Shown: positions 32,911 through 41,399 of the stretch, one piece after another
Layout of the letters: every line of letters begins with the position of its first letter
Numbering within the stretch: the stretch's first letter is position 1
Assembly: GCA_028228615.1 (NCBI GenBank)
Contig: JAOJBS010000012.1
Location: forward strand, 1 to 63,436
DNA: 63,436 bases
Direction of reading: 5' to 3'
Source: UBA4421 sp028228615
GTDB taxonomy: Bacteria; Pseudomonadota; Gammaproteobacteria; Pseudomonadales; Azotimanducaceae
Made by a program: the position numbers and the translations under genes
The notes under the pieces: model-generated
What the model saw: only the letters and a program-made list of their open reading frames with translations
What the model was told of the DNA's origin: nothing
The model's database searches: none

Positions 32911-34257
32911 TTAGCTATTTGCTGCGTTCTTTGCATTTTGAATGCGTTGAATAATATGCGTGTCTACTTCCCCACGCAGAAAGGCTGGGTCTTGGAGCAC
33001 TTGTATCAGCAGAGACGCATTGGTGCGTACTCCCTGAACTTCAAACGCCTTCAGGGCGATCAACAACCGACCAATCGCCTGCGCCCGGGTAGTGCCTTTG
33101 GCAATAATCTTCGCCAGCATGGGATCGTAATATTGCGATACCGCCTGACCCTCTTGATAGCCAGTTTCCACACGCACGGCGAATAATTTGGGCGCACGAA
33201 AGACAGTCAGCGTGCCGGTGGAAGGGAACTGCGTTTCCGGATCTTCTGCATATAGCCTGGCCTCTATGGCGAAGCCTTCGCACTTTACCTGCGCGGGCAA
33301 ACTGCCCCCGGCAGCCAGGGTGATTTGTAGCTGCACCAAATCTAACCCAGTCACCTCTTCTGTAACCCCATGCTCTACTTGGATGCGCGTATTCATTTCC
33401 AAAAAACCCACCTCTCCCGAGGGGGTAAAAAGCGTCTCAACTGTGCCAAGGTTGTCATAACCCAGTTTTGCGCATATTTCTGCGCTGGTTTGGGCTTGTT
33501 GCAAAATGGCTTGGCTATCAATACCCGGCGCTGGACTTTCTTCAATTAGCTTTTGATGACGCCGTTGCACCGAGCATTCGCGCTCGAATAAGTGAATAGC
33601 ATTGCCCTGCTGGTCTGCCATGATCTGAAATTCAATGTGGCGCGGGGCTTCAATCCACCGCTCTAGATACACCCCAGAAGCTGCAAAGGCTTTACTGGCA
33701 ATGGCATTTGCTTGGCTCAAAGCCGGCGCAAGCTGGGCCTTTTCATGCACTACTTGCATGCCCATGCCGCCACCTCCGCCTGCGGGTTTAACCACCAACG
33801 GAAAACCTTCGCGCTGAGCAAATGCCTCGGCTTCTGCAATATGGGTGATGAGTTCACTACCCGGGAACACCGGCATACCCAGCTTTGACATCATTGCGCG
33901 AGCGCTGACTTTGTCGCCCATTTGCTTAAGCCACTTGGGCGACGGGCCAATGAAAATTAGGCCTTCATCAATTACCCGCTGAGCAAAATCTGCATTTTCA
34001 GACATAAACCCGTAGCCGGGATGAATGCCATCTGCGCCGCATTTATGCGCAATGGCCATTATCTGGTCTTGGTCTAGATAGCTGTCTTTGGAAGAATTAC
34101 CCGTTAATGGATAGGCCTCGGTCGCTTCAGCAATATAGGGCGCTTGAATATCAGCCGGGGAATACACCACAACACTTTGAATCTTTAGCTCACTACAAGC
34201 GCGCACTATGCGGCGCGCAATGGCGCCACGGTTTGCAATGAGAATTTTCTTAAGCAT
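32911..34257 (-). CDS. biotin carboxylase subunit of acyl-CoA carboxylase
   Basis: 448-aa ATP-grasp biotin carboxylase. The start MLKKILIANRGAIARRIVRAC is the conserved N-terminus and fixes the ATG at 34257. The HPGYGFMSENADFA loop, the ATP lid VKPAGGGGGMGM, HIEFQIMAD, RECSVQRRHQKLIEE and the catalytic EMNTRIQVEHGVTEEVTG are intact. There is no fused biotin domain. Its start overlaps the preceding unknown gene by eight bases. It makes carboxybiotin on the separate 73-aa carrier with ATP and bicarbonate. Confidence 0.93.
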   Translation of the reverse strand: MLKKILIANRGAIARRIVRACSELKIQSVVVYSPADIQAPYIAEATEAYPLTGNSSKDSYLDQDQIMAIAHKCGADGIHPGYGFMSENADFAQRVIDEGLIFIGPSPKWLKQMGDKVSARAMMSKLGMPVFPGSELITHIAEAEAFAQREGFPLVVKPAGGGGGMGMQVVHEKAQLAPALSQANAIASKAFAASGVYLERWIEAPRHIEFQIMADQQGNAIHLFERECSVQRRHQKLIEESPAPGIDSQAILQQAQTSAEICAKLGYDNLGTVETLFTPSGEVGFLEMNTRIQVEHGVTEEVTGLDLVQLQITLAAGGSLPAQVKCEGFAIEARLYAEDPETQFPSTGTLTVFRAPKLFAVRVETGYQEGQAVSQYYDPMLAKIIAKGTTRAQAIGRLLIALKAFEVQGVRTNASLLIQVLQDPAFLRGEVDTHIIQRIQNAKNAANS

Positions 34258-34636
34258 GGGTAGTTGTCTCTGCACGCGCGTTTGCTGCCGCCTCAATTTG
34301 CTTGAAACGCACAAGTTCTTGGCAAGCAGCAACGAAACCGCCTAGGCCCCGGGCCTGAGTAGCCGCGGTGGTTTTATTGCCGTTTTGCGCGTGTTGAATT
34401 TGGGTAAGTAATCGTTCGCTGAGCGCGAGCGACAAGGGCAAGTGGTACATAAAGGTGCTCTGAGGACCTTTGTGGTCGCAGGGTCGGTCCAACGGCTGGC
34501 TTGCAAGGGCTTGCTGCATAGCCGCTACCAAGTCTGGGGCCTCTGGATGCGCAATGAGTTGAAGGCACTGATTGAGCATCCAGCGCGACCAATAGTCAGG
34601 TTGGTCGCAGAGTTTTTTATATTCAGACCAATCCAT
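34250..34636 (-). CDS. unknown 128-aa protein in the carboxylase operon
   Basis: Soluble, mainly helical 128-aa protein that I cannot assign. The N-terminus (MDWSEYKKLCDQPDYWSRWML) is aromatic and acidic; the middle has HKGPQSTFMYHLPLSLALSERLL and the end is Ala-rich. There are two or three conserved-looking His/Cys positions but no recognisable metal motif. It overlaps the biotin carboxylase start by eight bases, so it is translated with it and may be an accessory subunit of the carboxylase, comparable in position to epsilon subunits elsewhere. That role is only inferred. Confidence 0.7.
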   Translation of the reverse strand: MDWSEYKKLCDQPDYWSRWMLNQCLQLIAHPEAPDLVAAMQQALASQPLDRPCDHKGPQSTFMYHLPLSLALSERLLTQIQHAQNGNKTTAATQARGLGGFVAACQELVRFKQIEAAANARAETTTHA

Positions 34637-34690
34637 TAGGGCTTCGGCTTTTTATGCGTTGGCGTATTGGCCGCAATAGTCCTTTTTGGA

Positions 34691-35614
34691 CTAAAGGGAC
34701 AAATGCTCGCCAGTGAGCAAGTGATAAGCCTCTAGGTAACGTGCAATGCTGCGCTCGATGACCTCATCTGGCAGTACTGGACCTGGAGATGTTTTATCCC
34801 ACTCGCCGCTGGCTACCACTGTTTCTAGATAGTTACGCACAATCTGCTTATCAAAGCTGGCTTGCTCGCGCCCCGGCTGCCAGTCATCGGCTGGCCAAAA
34901 ACGTGAGCTGTCTGGGGTAAAGATTTCATCAATAAGAATGGGCTCGCCCACGCCATTTAGCTGACCAAATTCGAATTTGGTGTCCGCAAGAATAATGCCG
35001 CGCGAGGCCGCATAGTCTCTGGCTGAACTATATAGAGATAAGGTTTTTTCGCCCAACCAGTGCATCAACTCTTCACCTACTTCTTCAGCGCCTTGGGCAA
35101 AACTGATGTTTTCATCGTGACCGTCTACGGCTTTGGTTGACGGCGTGAATAATGGCTCTGCTAGACGGTCGCTGTTTTGCAGGCCTTCTGGCAGGGTAAT
35201 ACCACACACTTCGCCGCTGCGTTGATAGTCCTTCCAGCCGCTGCCTGTAATATACCCTCGGGCAATACACTCAATAGGCACAACTTCAGTCTTACGGCAC
35301 AACATAATTCTGCCAGCCAAACTGTCACGCTGAGCATCGGTAAGACCTGGCACATCTGCAACGTCTGTGCTGATTAGGTGATGTGGCACAGTGTCAGCAA
35401 AGTGATCGAACCAAAACTTTGAAATTTGCGTCAGAACAATGCCTTTGCCGGGCAAGCCATTTTGCATAACCACATCGAACGCACTGATGCGGTCGGTGGC
35501 AATAATCAATAACGCCTCTTCACCAGAAGCCAAAATTACATCGTACAAATCGCGTACCTTACCGGTACGCTTATTTAGTAGGTCAAGATCGGTCCCAAGC
35601 AACGCTGATGCCAT
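34691..35614 (-). CDS. purC: phosphoribosylaminoimidazole-succinocarboxamide synthase
   Basis: 307-aa SAICAR synthetase, which condenses CAIR with aspartate in purine synthesis. Conserved parts are KRTGKVRDLYDV (ATP loop, about residue 14), ATDRISAFDVVMQNGLPGKG, VVPIECIARGYITGSGWKDYQ and LADTKFEFG. The ~300-aa form is the long bacterial/yeast type, not the 237-aa E. coli type. AAGGA is about nine bases before the ATG. It has a 54-bp gap to the next gene and may be transcribed with the carboxylase operon. Confidence 0.95.
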   Translation of the reverse strand: MASALLGTDLDLLNKRTGKVRDLYDVILASGEEALLIIATDRISAFDVVMQNGLPGKGIVLTQISKFWFDHFADTVPHHLISTDVADVPGLTDAQRDSLAGRIMLCRKTEVVPIECIARGYITGSGWKDYQRSGEVCGITLPEGLQNSDRLAEPLFTPSTKAVDGHDENISFAQGAEEVGEELMHWLGEKTLSLYSSARDYAASRGIILADTKFEFGQLNGVGEPILIDEIFTPDSSRFWPADDWQPGREQASFDKQIVRNYLETVVASGEWDKTSPGPVLPDEVIERSIARYLEAYHLLTGEHLSL

Positions 35615-35651
35615 CGAAAAAGGTCCTTTTATGTGAGTTCAGAAAATTGTT

Positions 35652-36416
35652 TTACGACGTTATGCCGCCGTCGGCCAAGTATACAGAACCGGTGATAAAT
35701 GCGCTCTCATCACTGGCTAAAAACAACATAATATTGGCAATGTCGTCGGCTTCCGCATAGCGCTGCATAGGAATACCTGCCTCAATGCTGGCCTTTGCTT
35801 CACCAGCTTCACCTGGACGCATACCTTCTTCTAGCGAGCGCATCATGCGTGTATTTACTGGTGCTGGATTCACGGTATTTACGCGGATATTTTGGGTGGC
35901 AAATTCTCGTGAGGCGGACTTCATCAGACCAATAACCGCGTGCTTACTGGTGGCGTAAGGGGCAACAGAAGCGCCGCCTTTAACACCCATAATGCTTGAA
36001 GTAATAATGATACTGCCGCCACCACGTTTTTGCATTTCTGGCACCACAGCGCGCAGACCAAGAAAAGGTCCTTTTACGTTAACATCCATTACTTGATCGA
36101 AGCGCGCTTCGTCGTAATCTAAAATGGAAGCAACATCACCTTCAATGCCCGCATTGGCCAAAAAGATGTCTACGCCACCAAAGCGCTCGGTAGCCACTTC
36201 TGCCATGGCTTTGTTATCTGCAGATGACGTAACATCACCCACATGGTAGCTGACTTTATTACTGGCAATTTCGCTACATGCTTGGCTCAGTGCCTGCTCG
36301 TCTAAATCTACTAACAATACTGATGCGCCTTCAGCAACAAAGCGTTTACCCGCTGCTATACCAATGCCGCCAGCCCCGCCTGTAATAATGGCCACTTTCC
36401 CGTCTAATCTGCCCAT
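35652..36416 (-). CDS. SDR-family oxidoreductase
   Basis: 254-aa classical short-chain dehydrogenase. The cofactor loop is TGGAGGIGIAAG (about residue 14), NAG is in LANAGIEGD, the catalytic Ser and YxxxK are in IITSSIMGVKGGASVAPYATSKHA (about residue 150) and the C-terminus is GSVYLADGG. An acidic residue after beta-2 (LLVDLDEQ) favours NAD over NADP. I prefer the ATG at 36416 to the GTG at 36422 because GGAG is seven bases from the ATG. A (GGGAAA)5 tract directly precedes this ribosome site. Substrate unknown. Confidence 0.87.
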   Translation of the reverse strand: MGRLDGKVAIITGGAGGIGIAAGKRFVAEGASVLLVDLDEQALSQACSEIASNKVSYHVGDVTSSADNKAMAEVATERFGGVDIFLANAGIEGDVASILDYDEARFDQVMDVNVKGPFLGLRAVVPEMQKRGGGSIIITSSIMGVKGGASVAPYATSKHAVIGLMKSASREFATQNIRVNTVNPAPVNTRMMRSLEEGMRPGEAGEAKASIEAGIPMQRYAEADDIANIMLFLASDESAFITGSVYLADGGITS

Positions 36417-36433
36417 GCTCACTCTCCCTTTTC

Positions 36434-36463
36434 TTTCCCTTTCCCTTTCCCTTTCCCTTTCCC
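36434..36463 (-). repeat. 6-bp tandem repeat (GGGAAA)5 in the 5' UTR of an SDR gene
   Basis: Five perfect units, GGGAAA on the coding (minus) strand, end about 18 bases before the SDR ATG. The transcript would carry five GGG runs with 3-nt loops, a textbook G-quadruplex motif, next to the ribosome site GGGAGAG. Confidence 0.92.
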
Positions 36464-36578
36464 TTAGTGCACTGTGCGCTAATTGTTTTGCTGGTCTGAT
36501 TTATTGATTAAATTTTCCAAACCAATTTAGGGTTCCGGCGCGTCTTAAACCAACTTTTACAGCTATTCAATCGCCAGA

Positions 36579-37820
36579 CTAACCACCCAGGCCAGCAAAC
36601 GCCTGCTGCAAATCGGCGATGAGGTCTTCACCGTCTTCAATACCAACGGAGACACGAACGAGCGACTCATCAATACCCATACTGGCACGTCGCTCAGGCC
36701 CCATCTCAAAGTAAATAGTGTGCGCTACCGGAATCGCAAGCGTACGGTTATCGCCCAAGTTGCTAGATTTTACAATCACCTGAAAGCGGTTCATAAAATC
36801 CCAAAGGTCTACCCCTTCAGCAAGTTCAAAGCTGAACAGCCCACCCGGATAGCGAAATAAGTCCGCTGCGCGTTGATGCTGGGCGTGAGACTCAAGGCCC
36901 GGATAATAAACAGCCTTAACCAATTCGTGCGGCTCCAAAAAGGCAGTCATCAATGATGCATTTGCGCATTGTTGGGTTTGACGCAGCGCCAAGGTCTCAG
37001 CGCCAATGGCAATATGATGAGCAGCCTCTGGACCGAGGCTAGCACCAAAATCACGCAAGCCCTTCTTCTTAATTTGAGTAATTCCCCACTTGTGCGGGTC
37101 TCCGCTTTTGTAGGTATCGTAAATATTCTCGAACTTAGTCCAGTCAAAAATACCGGTTTCGGTAATTGACCCACCCAGAACATTACCGTGCCCACCAATG
37201 TACTTGGTGAGGCTATTCACAATTAGGCTGGCACGTACGTTAATGGGTTGGAATAAGTAAGGCGAGGTCATGGTGTTATCCACAATATAGACCAAACCTT
37301 TTTCCGCACAAAAATCGCCAATGGCCTTTAAGTCAGAAATTTGCGTGCGAGGATTTGCAATGGTCTCGACAAAAACCAACTTAGTTTTTTCCGTTACAGC
37401 TTCAATCACCGCATCTACCGACGTTGCGTCGACAAAATCTATGTCGATGTTGTTATTGGTAAACGTATTAAACAGGCTGTTTGTGTTACCGAACAAAAAC
37501 GAGCTAGAGATCATGTGATCGCCAGCGCGCAAAAGGGAAAACAGAGTGGTGCCAATGGCGGCCATACCCGTGGCGAAACAGGCGGTGGCTATACCATTTT
37601 CCATAGCGGAAATTTTATTCTCTAACGCTGTGACAGTGGGATTAACCTGCCGTCCGTAACTATAGCCAAATTGCTTGCCCTGAAATACGGCAGCCAGATC
37701 GCGAGCGTCCTCATAGCCATAAGCCACATTGGCGTGAATCGGCTTATGCAGGGAGCCGTGTTCGATTGTTTCCAATCGATCTCGGTGCACAATGGTAGTG
37801 GTAAATCCTTTAATTGGCAT
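36579..37820 (-). CDS. PLP-dependent Cys/Met metabolism enzyme (cystathionine gamma-synthase family)
   Basis: 413-aa fold type I enzyme of the trans-sulfuration family. Landmarks are YSYGRQVNPTVTALE (about residue 55), the PLP-contact AIGTTLFSLLRAGDH, VDNTMTSPYLFQP and the Schiff-base lysine in NSLTKYIGGHG (about residue 212). It could be a cystathionine gamma-synthase, O-acyl-homoserine sulfhydrylase or a lyase; the sequence does not settle which. It is the only other sulfur amino-acid gene near a MetR-like regulator in this window, but they are 16 kb apart. Confidence 0.87.
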   Translation of the reverse strand: MPIKGFTTTIVHRDRLETIEHGSLHKPIHANVAYGYEDARDLAAVFQGKQFGYSYGRQVNPTVTALENKISAMENGIATACFATGMAAIGTTLFSLLRAGDHMISSSFLFGNTNSLFNTFTNNNIDIDFVDATSVDAVIEAVTEKTKLVFVETIANPRTQISDLKAIGDFCAEKGLVYIVDNTMTSPYLFQPINVRASLIVNSLTKYIGGHGNVLGGSITETGIFDWTKFENIYDTYKSGDPHKWGITQIKKKGLRDFGASLGPEAAHHIAIGAETLALRQTQQCANASLMTAFLEPHELVKAVYYPGLESHAQHQRAADLFRYPGGLFSFELAEGVDLWDFMNRFQVIVKSSNLGDNRTLAIPVAHTIYFEMGPERRASMGIDESLVRVSVGIEDGEDLIADLQQAFAGLGG

Positions 37821-38005
37821 TTTCTTGCGTACGGTTAGTAAAGTTGGGGGACTACTATACGTCTAACGGAACATTACGGCACCTGAGAATGGTGGCCTTT
37901 TAAGCGCAAATTTTTTCAGCAAGCCTTCCCTCAAGCCGCGCACTGTTACCTGACTCAGCGAGTTCTAGGCTGATTTGCTCTTGAGTTTTGTGACAGCCTG
38001 CTCGC

Positions 38006-39815
38006 TTATTGGCCACCTAGGACATGGGCGCGGCGGCCTTCTTTTGCTGGGTTACTGGCAAGCAAGGCGAGCATTTTTTCTGCGTTCAGTGGCTCTGAAA
38101 ATATATAGCCTTGAGCCTCGCCACATTGCCGGGCAAGGAGGTACCTAATTTGCGCCGCTGTTTCCACACCTTCTGCAACCACACTAAAACCAAGGCCGTG
38201 CGCCATGGCTATGATGGCATCTACCAAACTGGCCGCATCATTTTCATCTTTAATGTCGCGCATAAAAGATTGGTCAATTTTTAGTGAAGTGAGCGGGAAA
38301 TCTTTGAGATAAGAAAGCGATGAGTAACCGGTACCAAAATCATCAGTGGCAATACCAACGCCTAGATCTCTCAGGTAGCTGAGTTTCGCCACGATAGATT
38401 GCTTTCTCTTTATTAAAGTTTTTTCCGTTAGCTCCAACTTCACTTTTGTTGCGACAATACCAGACACATTTAACATAGCTGTGAAGGTAGAGACATAATC
38501 CTCGCGCTCAAGTTGGGCGGCTGAGGCATTGATCGATACATAAATATCGTGCCCCGCCGACCGCCATTCACTGACTTGCTGCATAGCTTCGCGCTGCACA
38601 AAGTTATCGAGGTCTGCAACCAGACCTGCCTCCTCGGCGAGGTTCAAAAAAACCACTAGGCTCCATAAGACCTAAACGCGCATGATTCCACCGCGCCAAC
38701 GCCTCAACTCCGGTAATTTCACCACTGACCAGAGAGACAATCGGTTGGTAATAAACTTCTAACTCGCTTTTTGCCAATGCTCGACGTAATTCTTGCTCTA
38801 ACTGAATCTGAGCAAAACGATCCATATTCATAGAGTTTTCGAACACAGCATAATTATTTTTGCCTGTATCTTTTACGTGATACATGGCGATATCCGCGCT
38901 TTGCACTAGGGCCACACTAGAGGTGCCGTGGTCCGGATACCGCGCAAGGCCAATGCTGGTATCTATTGAAAGCTGATAACTTTCGATAGAAAACGGCTCA
39001 GCCAGCAACGACAAAACTTTCTCACAGGCCTGCTGACCGGATTCCAAGCTGACAGCATTGGGCAATAGCAAGCCAAATTCGTCACCACCAAAGCGCGCAA
39101 GCACATCGCCCGGTGCCTGTGCATCTGCCAGGCGCTGAGCTATCGCTTGCAAGAGTAAGTCGCCAATACTATGGCCAAGAGAATCATTGATCGTTTTGAA
39201 ACGATCTAGGTCAAAAAACATAAGCATAAAACTTTGTTCATTTTCCTTAGCTCGAGCAATTGCCTCATCTACTTTTACGATAAACTGCGTGCGATTCACG
39301 AGTCCAGTAAGGTTGTCATAGACTAACTGATGTTCTACCTCTGCTTCGGCACGTTTTTGTGCTGAGATATCTTTAGCCGAGAGGCAGATTATGGGAGGTA
39401 CTGATTGGCCTGCGTTTTCATTCAGCATGCTACTCGCCGACATCTGCACCCAAAGAAACTGATCCGCTTCGCTTTTGCAATTTAGACGAAGCTCAACACT
39501 TGCCGGAGTTGCGCCACGCTGAGCAAAAGCGGCTAATAATTTATCGGCCAAATTGTGATCAGGCTGATGGACCAGAACGTGCAGTGGTTGTCCCACAATG
39601 TCCTCAGCGTCTAGACCAAGGGCATCGCGAACGTTTCGATTGCAATAATGAATGCGCCCCTGCGTGTCGACCAACAAGAGTAAGTCTAGGTTAACGCCCA
39701 TAAGGAACTGCAATAAATTTGCGTAAACCTCTATCGACGGCTGAGAATCGCTCCCCGTCATCAGTTGATTCAGCGAGTGGGCCAACTCGTGGGCATCATT
39801 TGCATTAGCTGTCAT
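38006..39815 (-). pseudogene. PAS-GGDEF-EAL cyclic-di-GMP protein with frameshift
   Basis: About 602 aa if one base is removed. From the ATG at 39815 (GGAG upstream) come a PAS domain (about residues 30-150, LLLLVDTQGRIHYCNRNV), a GGDEF domain with intact RFGGDEFG (about residue 245) and the first half of an EAL domain (QPIVSLVSGEITGVEALARW). At an A7 tract (38646-38652; T7 in the mRNA) the frame shifts by one. The rest of the EAL domain continues in the other frame with DDFGTGYSSLSYLKDF and EGVETAAQ, ending at 38006. All active-site motifs are intact, so this is a very recent lesion, a phase-variable tract or a sequencing error. As read, translation ends shortly after the EAL motif. Confidence 0.88.
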
Positions 39816-39857
39816 AGACACTCCGGACAATGATTACTGGCTATTACTACTTAGCGT

Positions 39858-40460
39858 TCAAGTTTCTGCGGCTTCAGGGTCAGCCTGAGCAAAGGGCATG
39901 GGCCAAATCGGAAAAACTCTGGATAACGCTGAAAGCGCCAGCGCATGTTTTAGCTCGCCGCTTTGCACGCGCTCGCGCACTTCAAGTTGCGTCATAAATT
40001 CCAACGCTATGGACTCGCCGTCGCCAAGATCTTGATCGTTGGCCGCATACACATCTTCCGCCAGCCAGTGGTGGCATAGATTATTGTGATAAGCAGGGTT
40101 GGGCTCAACCGCGCCAAGGTATGTCCATTTGCTACTGGCATAACCGGTTTCTTCTAGCAGTTCCCGCGCCGCAGCGGTTTTAGAATCTTCACCGGGGTCA
40201 ACCATACCTCCAGGCGTTTCCAGGGTTGTATAACCTACCCCGAAGCGGAATTGTCTTATCATTAAGGAACGACCTTGATCGTCTAGCGCCACCACATTAA
40301 CCCAATCAACAGATTCTAGAATGATGCGATCAAAGGTTTTGTTATTGCGAGGATTGCGCATCGTATCAATGCGCTTTTCAAACAGTATCAATCCTGCGTC
40401 TTCGTAACGGGTATCTAGCTTATGCCAATCTAACTCAGCGTCTTTCAACTGATCGCTCAT
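39858..40460 (-). CDS. Nudix hydrolase (ADP-ribose/GDP-sugar pyrophosphatase-like)
   Basis: 200-aa Nudix enzyme. The Nudix box GX5EX7REUXEEXGU is complete in PGGMVDPGEDSKTAAARELLEETGY, split here as GGMVDPGE and RELLEETGY (about residues 85-107). The preceding QFRFGVGYTTLETPGG is typical of NUDT5/ADP-ribose pyrophosphatase-like members. I start it at the ATG at 40460 with AAGGAT upstream; a further in-frame ATG lies at 40481. It follows the second Nudix gene by about 85 bp and may share its transcript. The substrate is not certain. Confidence 0.87.
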   Translation of the reverse strand: MSDQLKDAELDWHKLDTRYEDAGLILFEKRIDTMRNPRNNKTFDRIILESVDWVNVVALDDQGRSLMIRQFRFGVGYTTLETPGGMVDPGEDSKTAAARELLEETGYASSKWTYLGAVEPNPAYHNNLCHHWLAEDVYAANDQDLGDGESIALEFMTQLEVRERVQSGELKHALALSALSRVFPIWPMPFAQADPEAAET

Positions 40461-40544
40461 ATTATTATCCTTATTGCCCACATCCCTGCTTGCTGCAAAC
40501 AGCGCCTACCGCATACACACCCATTGCTAGGCATTTTGTTTGAC

Positions 40545-41303
40545 CTAGCGAAACGGGCGCATACCCTGCTCGCCCTGCTCTTCCGTCCAAGGCAGCACAT
40601 GATTTTCGGCAGCAACATCAGCCAATGCCTCTTCCGCACTGCTGTACTGAGCCAAAGTTTCTAACGAGCTTATAGTGGGGCCAATCATCTGCCACTCTTT
40701 GTCTTTATATAGTTGGAGTGCAGTGCTGGGACTCACCCACTGACCAGAAATAGTTTCGGAAGTATCCGCAACCGCCACTTGACCTTCGGGCAGCGCAGCG
40801 AGGAAAAATCGCGTATCAAACCGACGAGGCACAGAAGGCGGCGTTAACCAATGACTGAAATAAACTAGGCGTTCGGAGGCAATAGACAGGTTTTGCGCTT
40901 GTAATACTTGGGCCCAGGACAATTCTCCGGCCAAAAGTTTGCTGCGCAATTCGGCCTGCACTTCACGCTGCTGAGCATCCGGTACATGAATGCCAGTTGC
41001 GTCTCGGGCGAGCAAAACACCCACTTCCTCAAAACACTCTCGCGCTACAGCGATCCAATATCGTAGTGCGCCTGCGTCTATACCTAGCCGCACACTGGCC
41101 TCAGTATCATCCATATCAGGGCATAAGTTAGGTTGCCAATCGTCTTCGTCGACCTTGCCACCAGGAAAAACATAAAGGTCTGGAAAGTCTCCCTTACCCG
41201 GGCGCTTTACCATGTAAACCTCTATGCCGTTAGCGGTGTCGCGAACAATCATCACGGTGGCCGCAAGGCGTATATTTTCTCTTTGTAACGGCTGCAAAAG
41301 CAT
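40545..41303 (-). CDS. Nudix hydrolase with long insertion (NUDT19-like)
   Basis: 252-aa Nudix protein. The box is split: GGKVDEDDW (about residue 47), then an insertion of about 35 residues, then ARECFEEVGVLL (about residue 93). Such an insertion between the first glycines and the REXXEEXG helix is a trait of the NUDT7/NUDT19 acyl-CoA diphosphatase group. The C-terminal half (FSHWLTPPSVPRRFDTRFFLA) also matches that group. It lies downstream of the ABC importer on the same strand, after a gap of about 100 bp. CoA-derivative hydrolysis is a family-based inference. Confidence 0.85.
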   Translation of the reverse strand: MLLQPLQRENIRLAATVMIVRDTANGIEVYMVKRPGKGDFPDLYVFPGGKVDEDDWQPNLCPDMDDTEASVRLGIDAGALRYWIAVARECFEEVGVLLARDATGIHVPDAQQREVQAELRSKLLAGELSWAQVLQAQNLSIASERLVYFSHWLTPPSVPRRFDTRFFLAALPEGQVAVADTSETISGQWVSPSTALQLYKDKEWQMIGPTISSLETLAQYSSAEEALADVAAENHVLPWTEEQGEQGMRPFR

Positions 41304-41399
41304 TCCTTCTATCTAACAATTTTTGTATTTATCTATTTCTTGGTTGTCTTGTCAGCTCTGCAAAACTTAACCAGTACTCTTCTCAACGTTCTATTTTTT

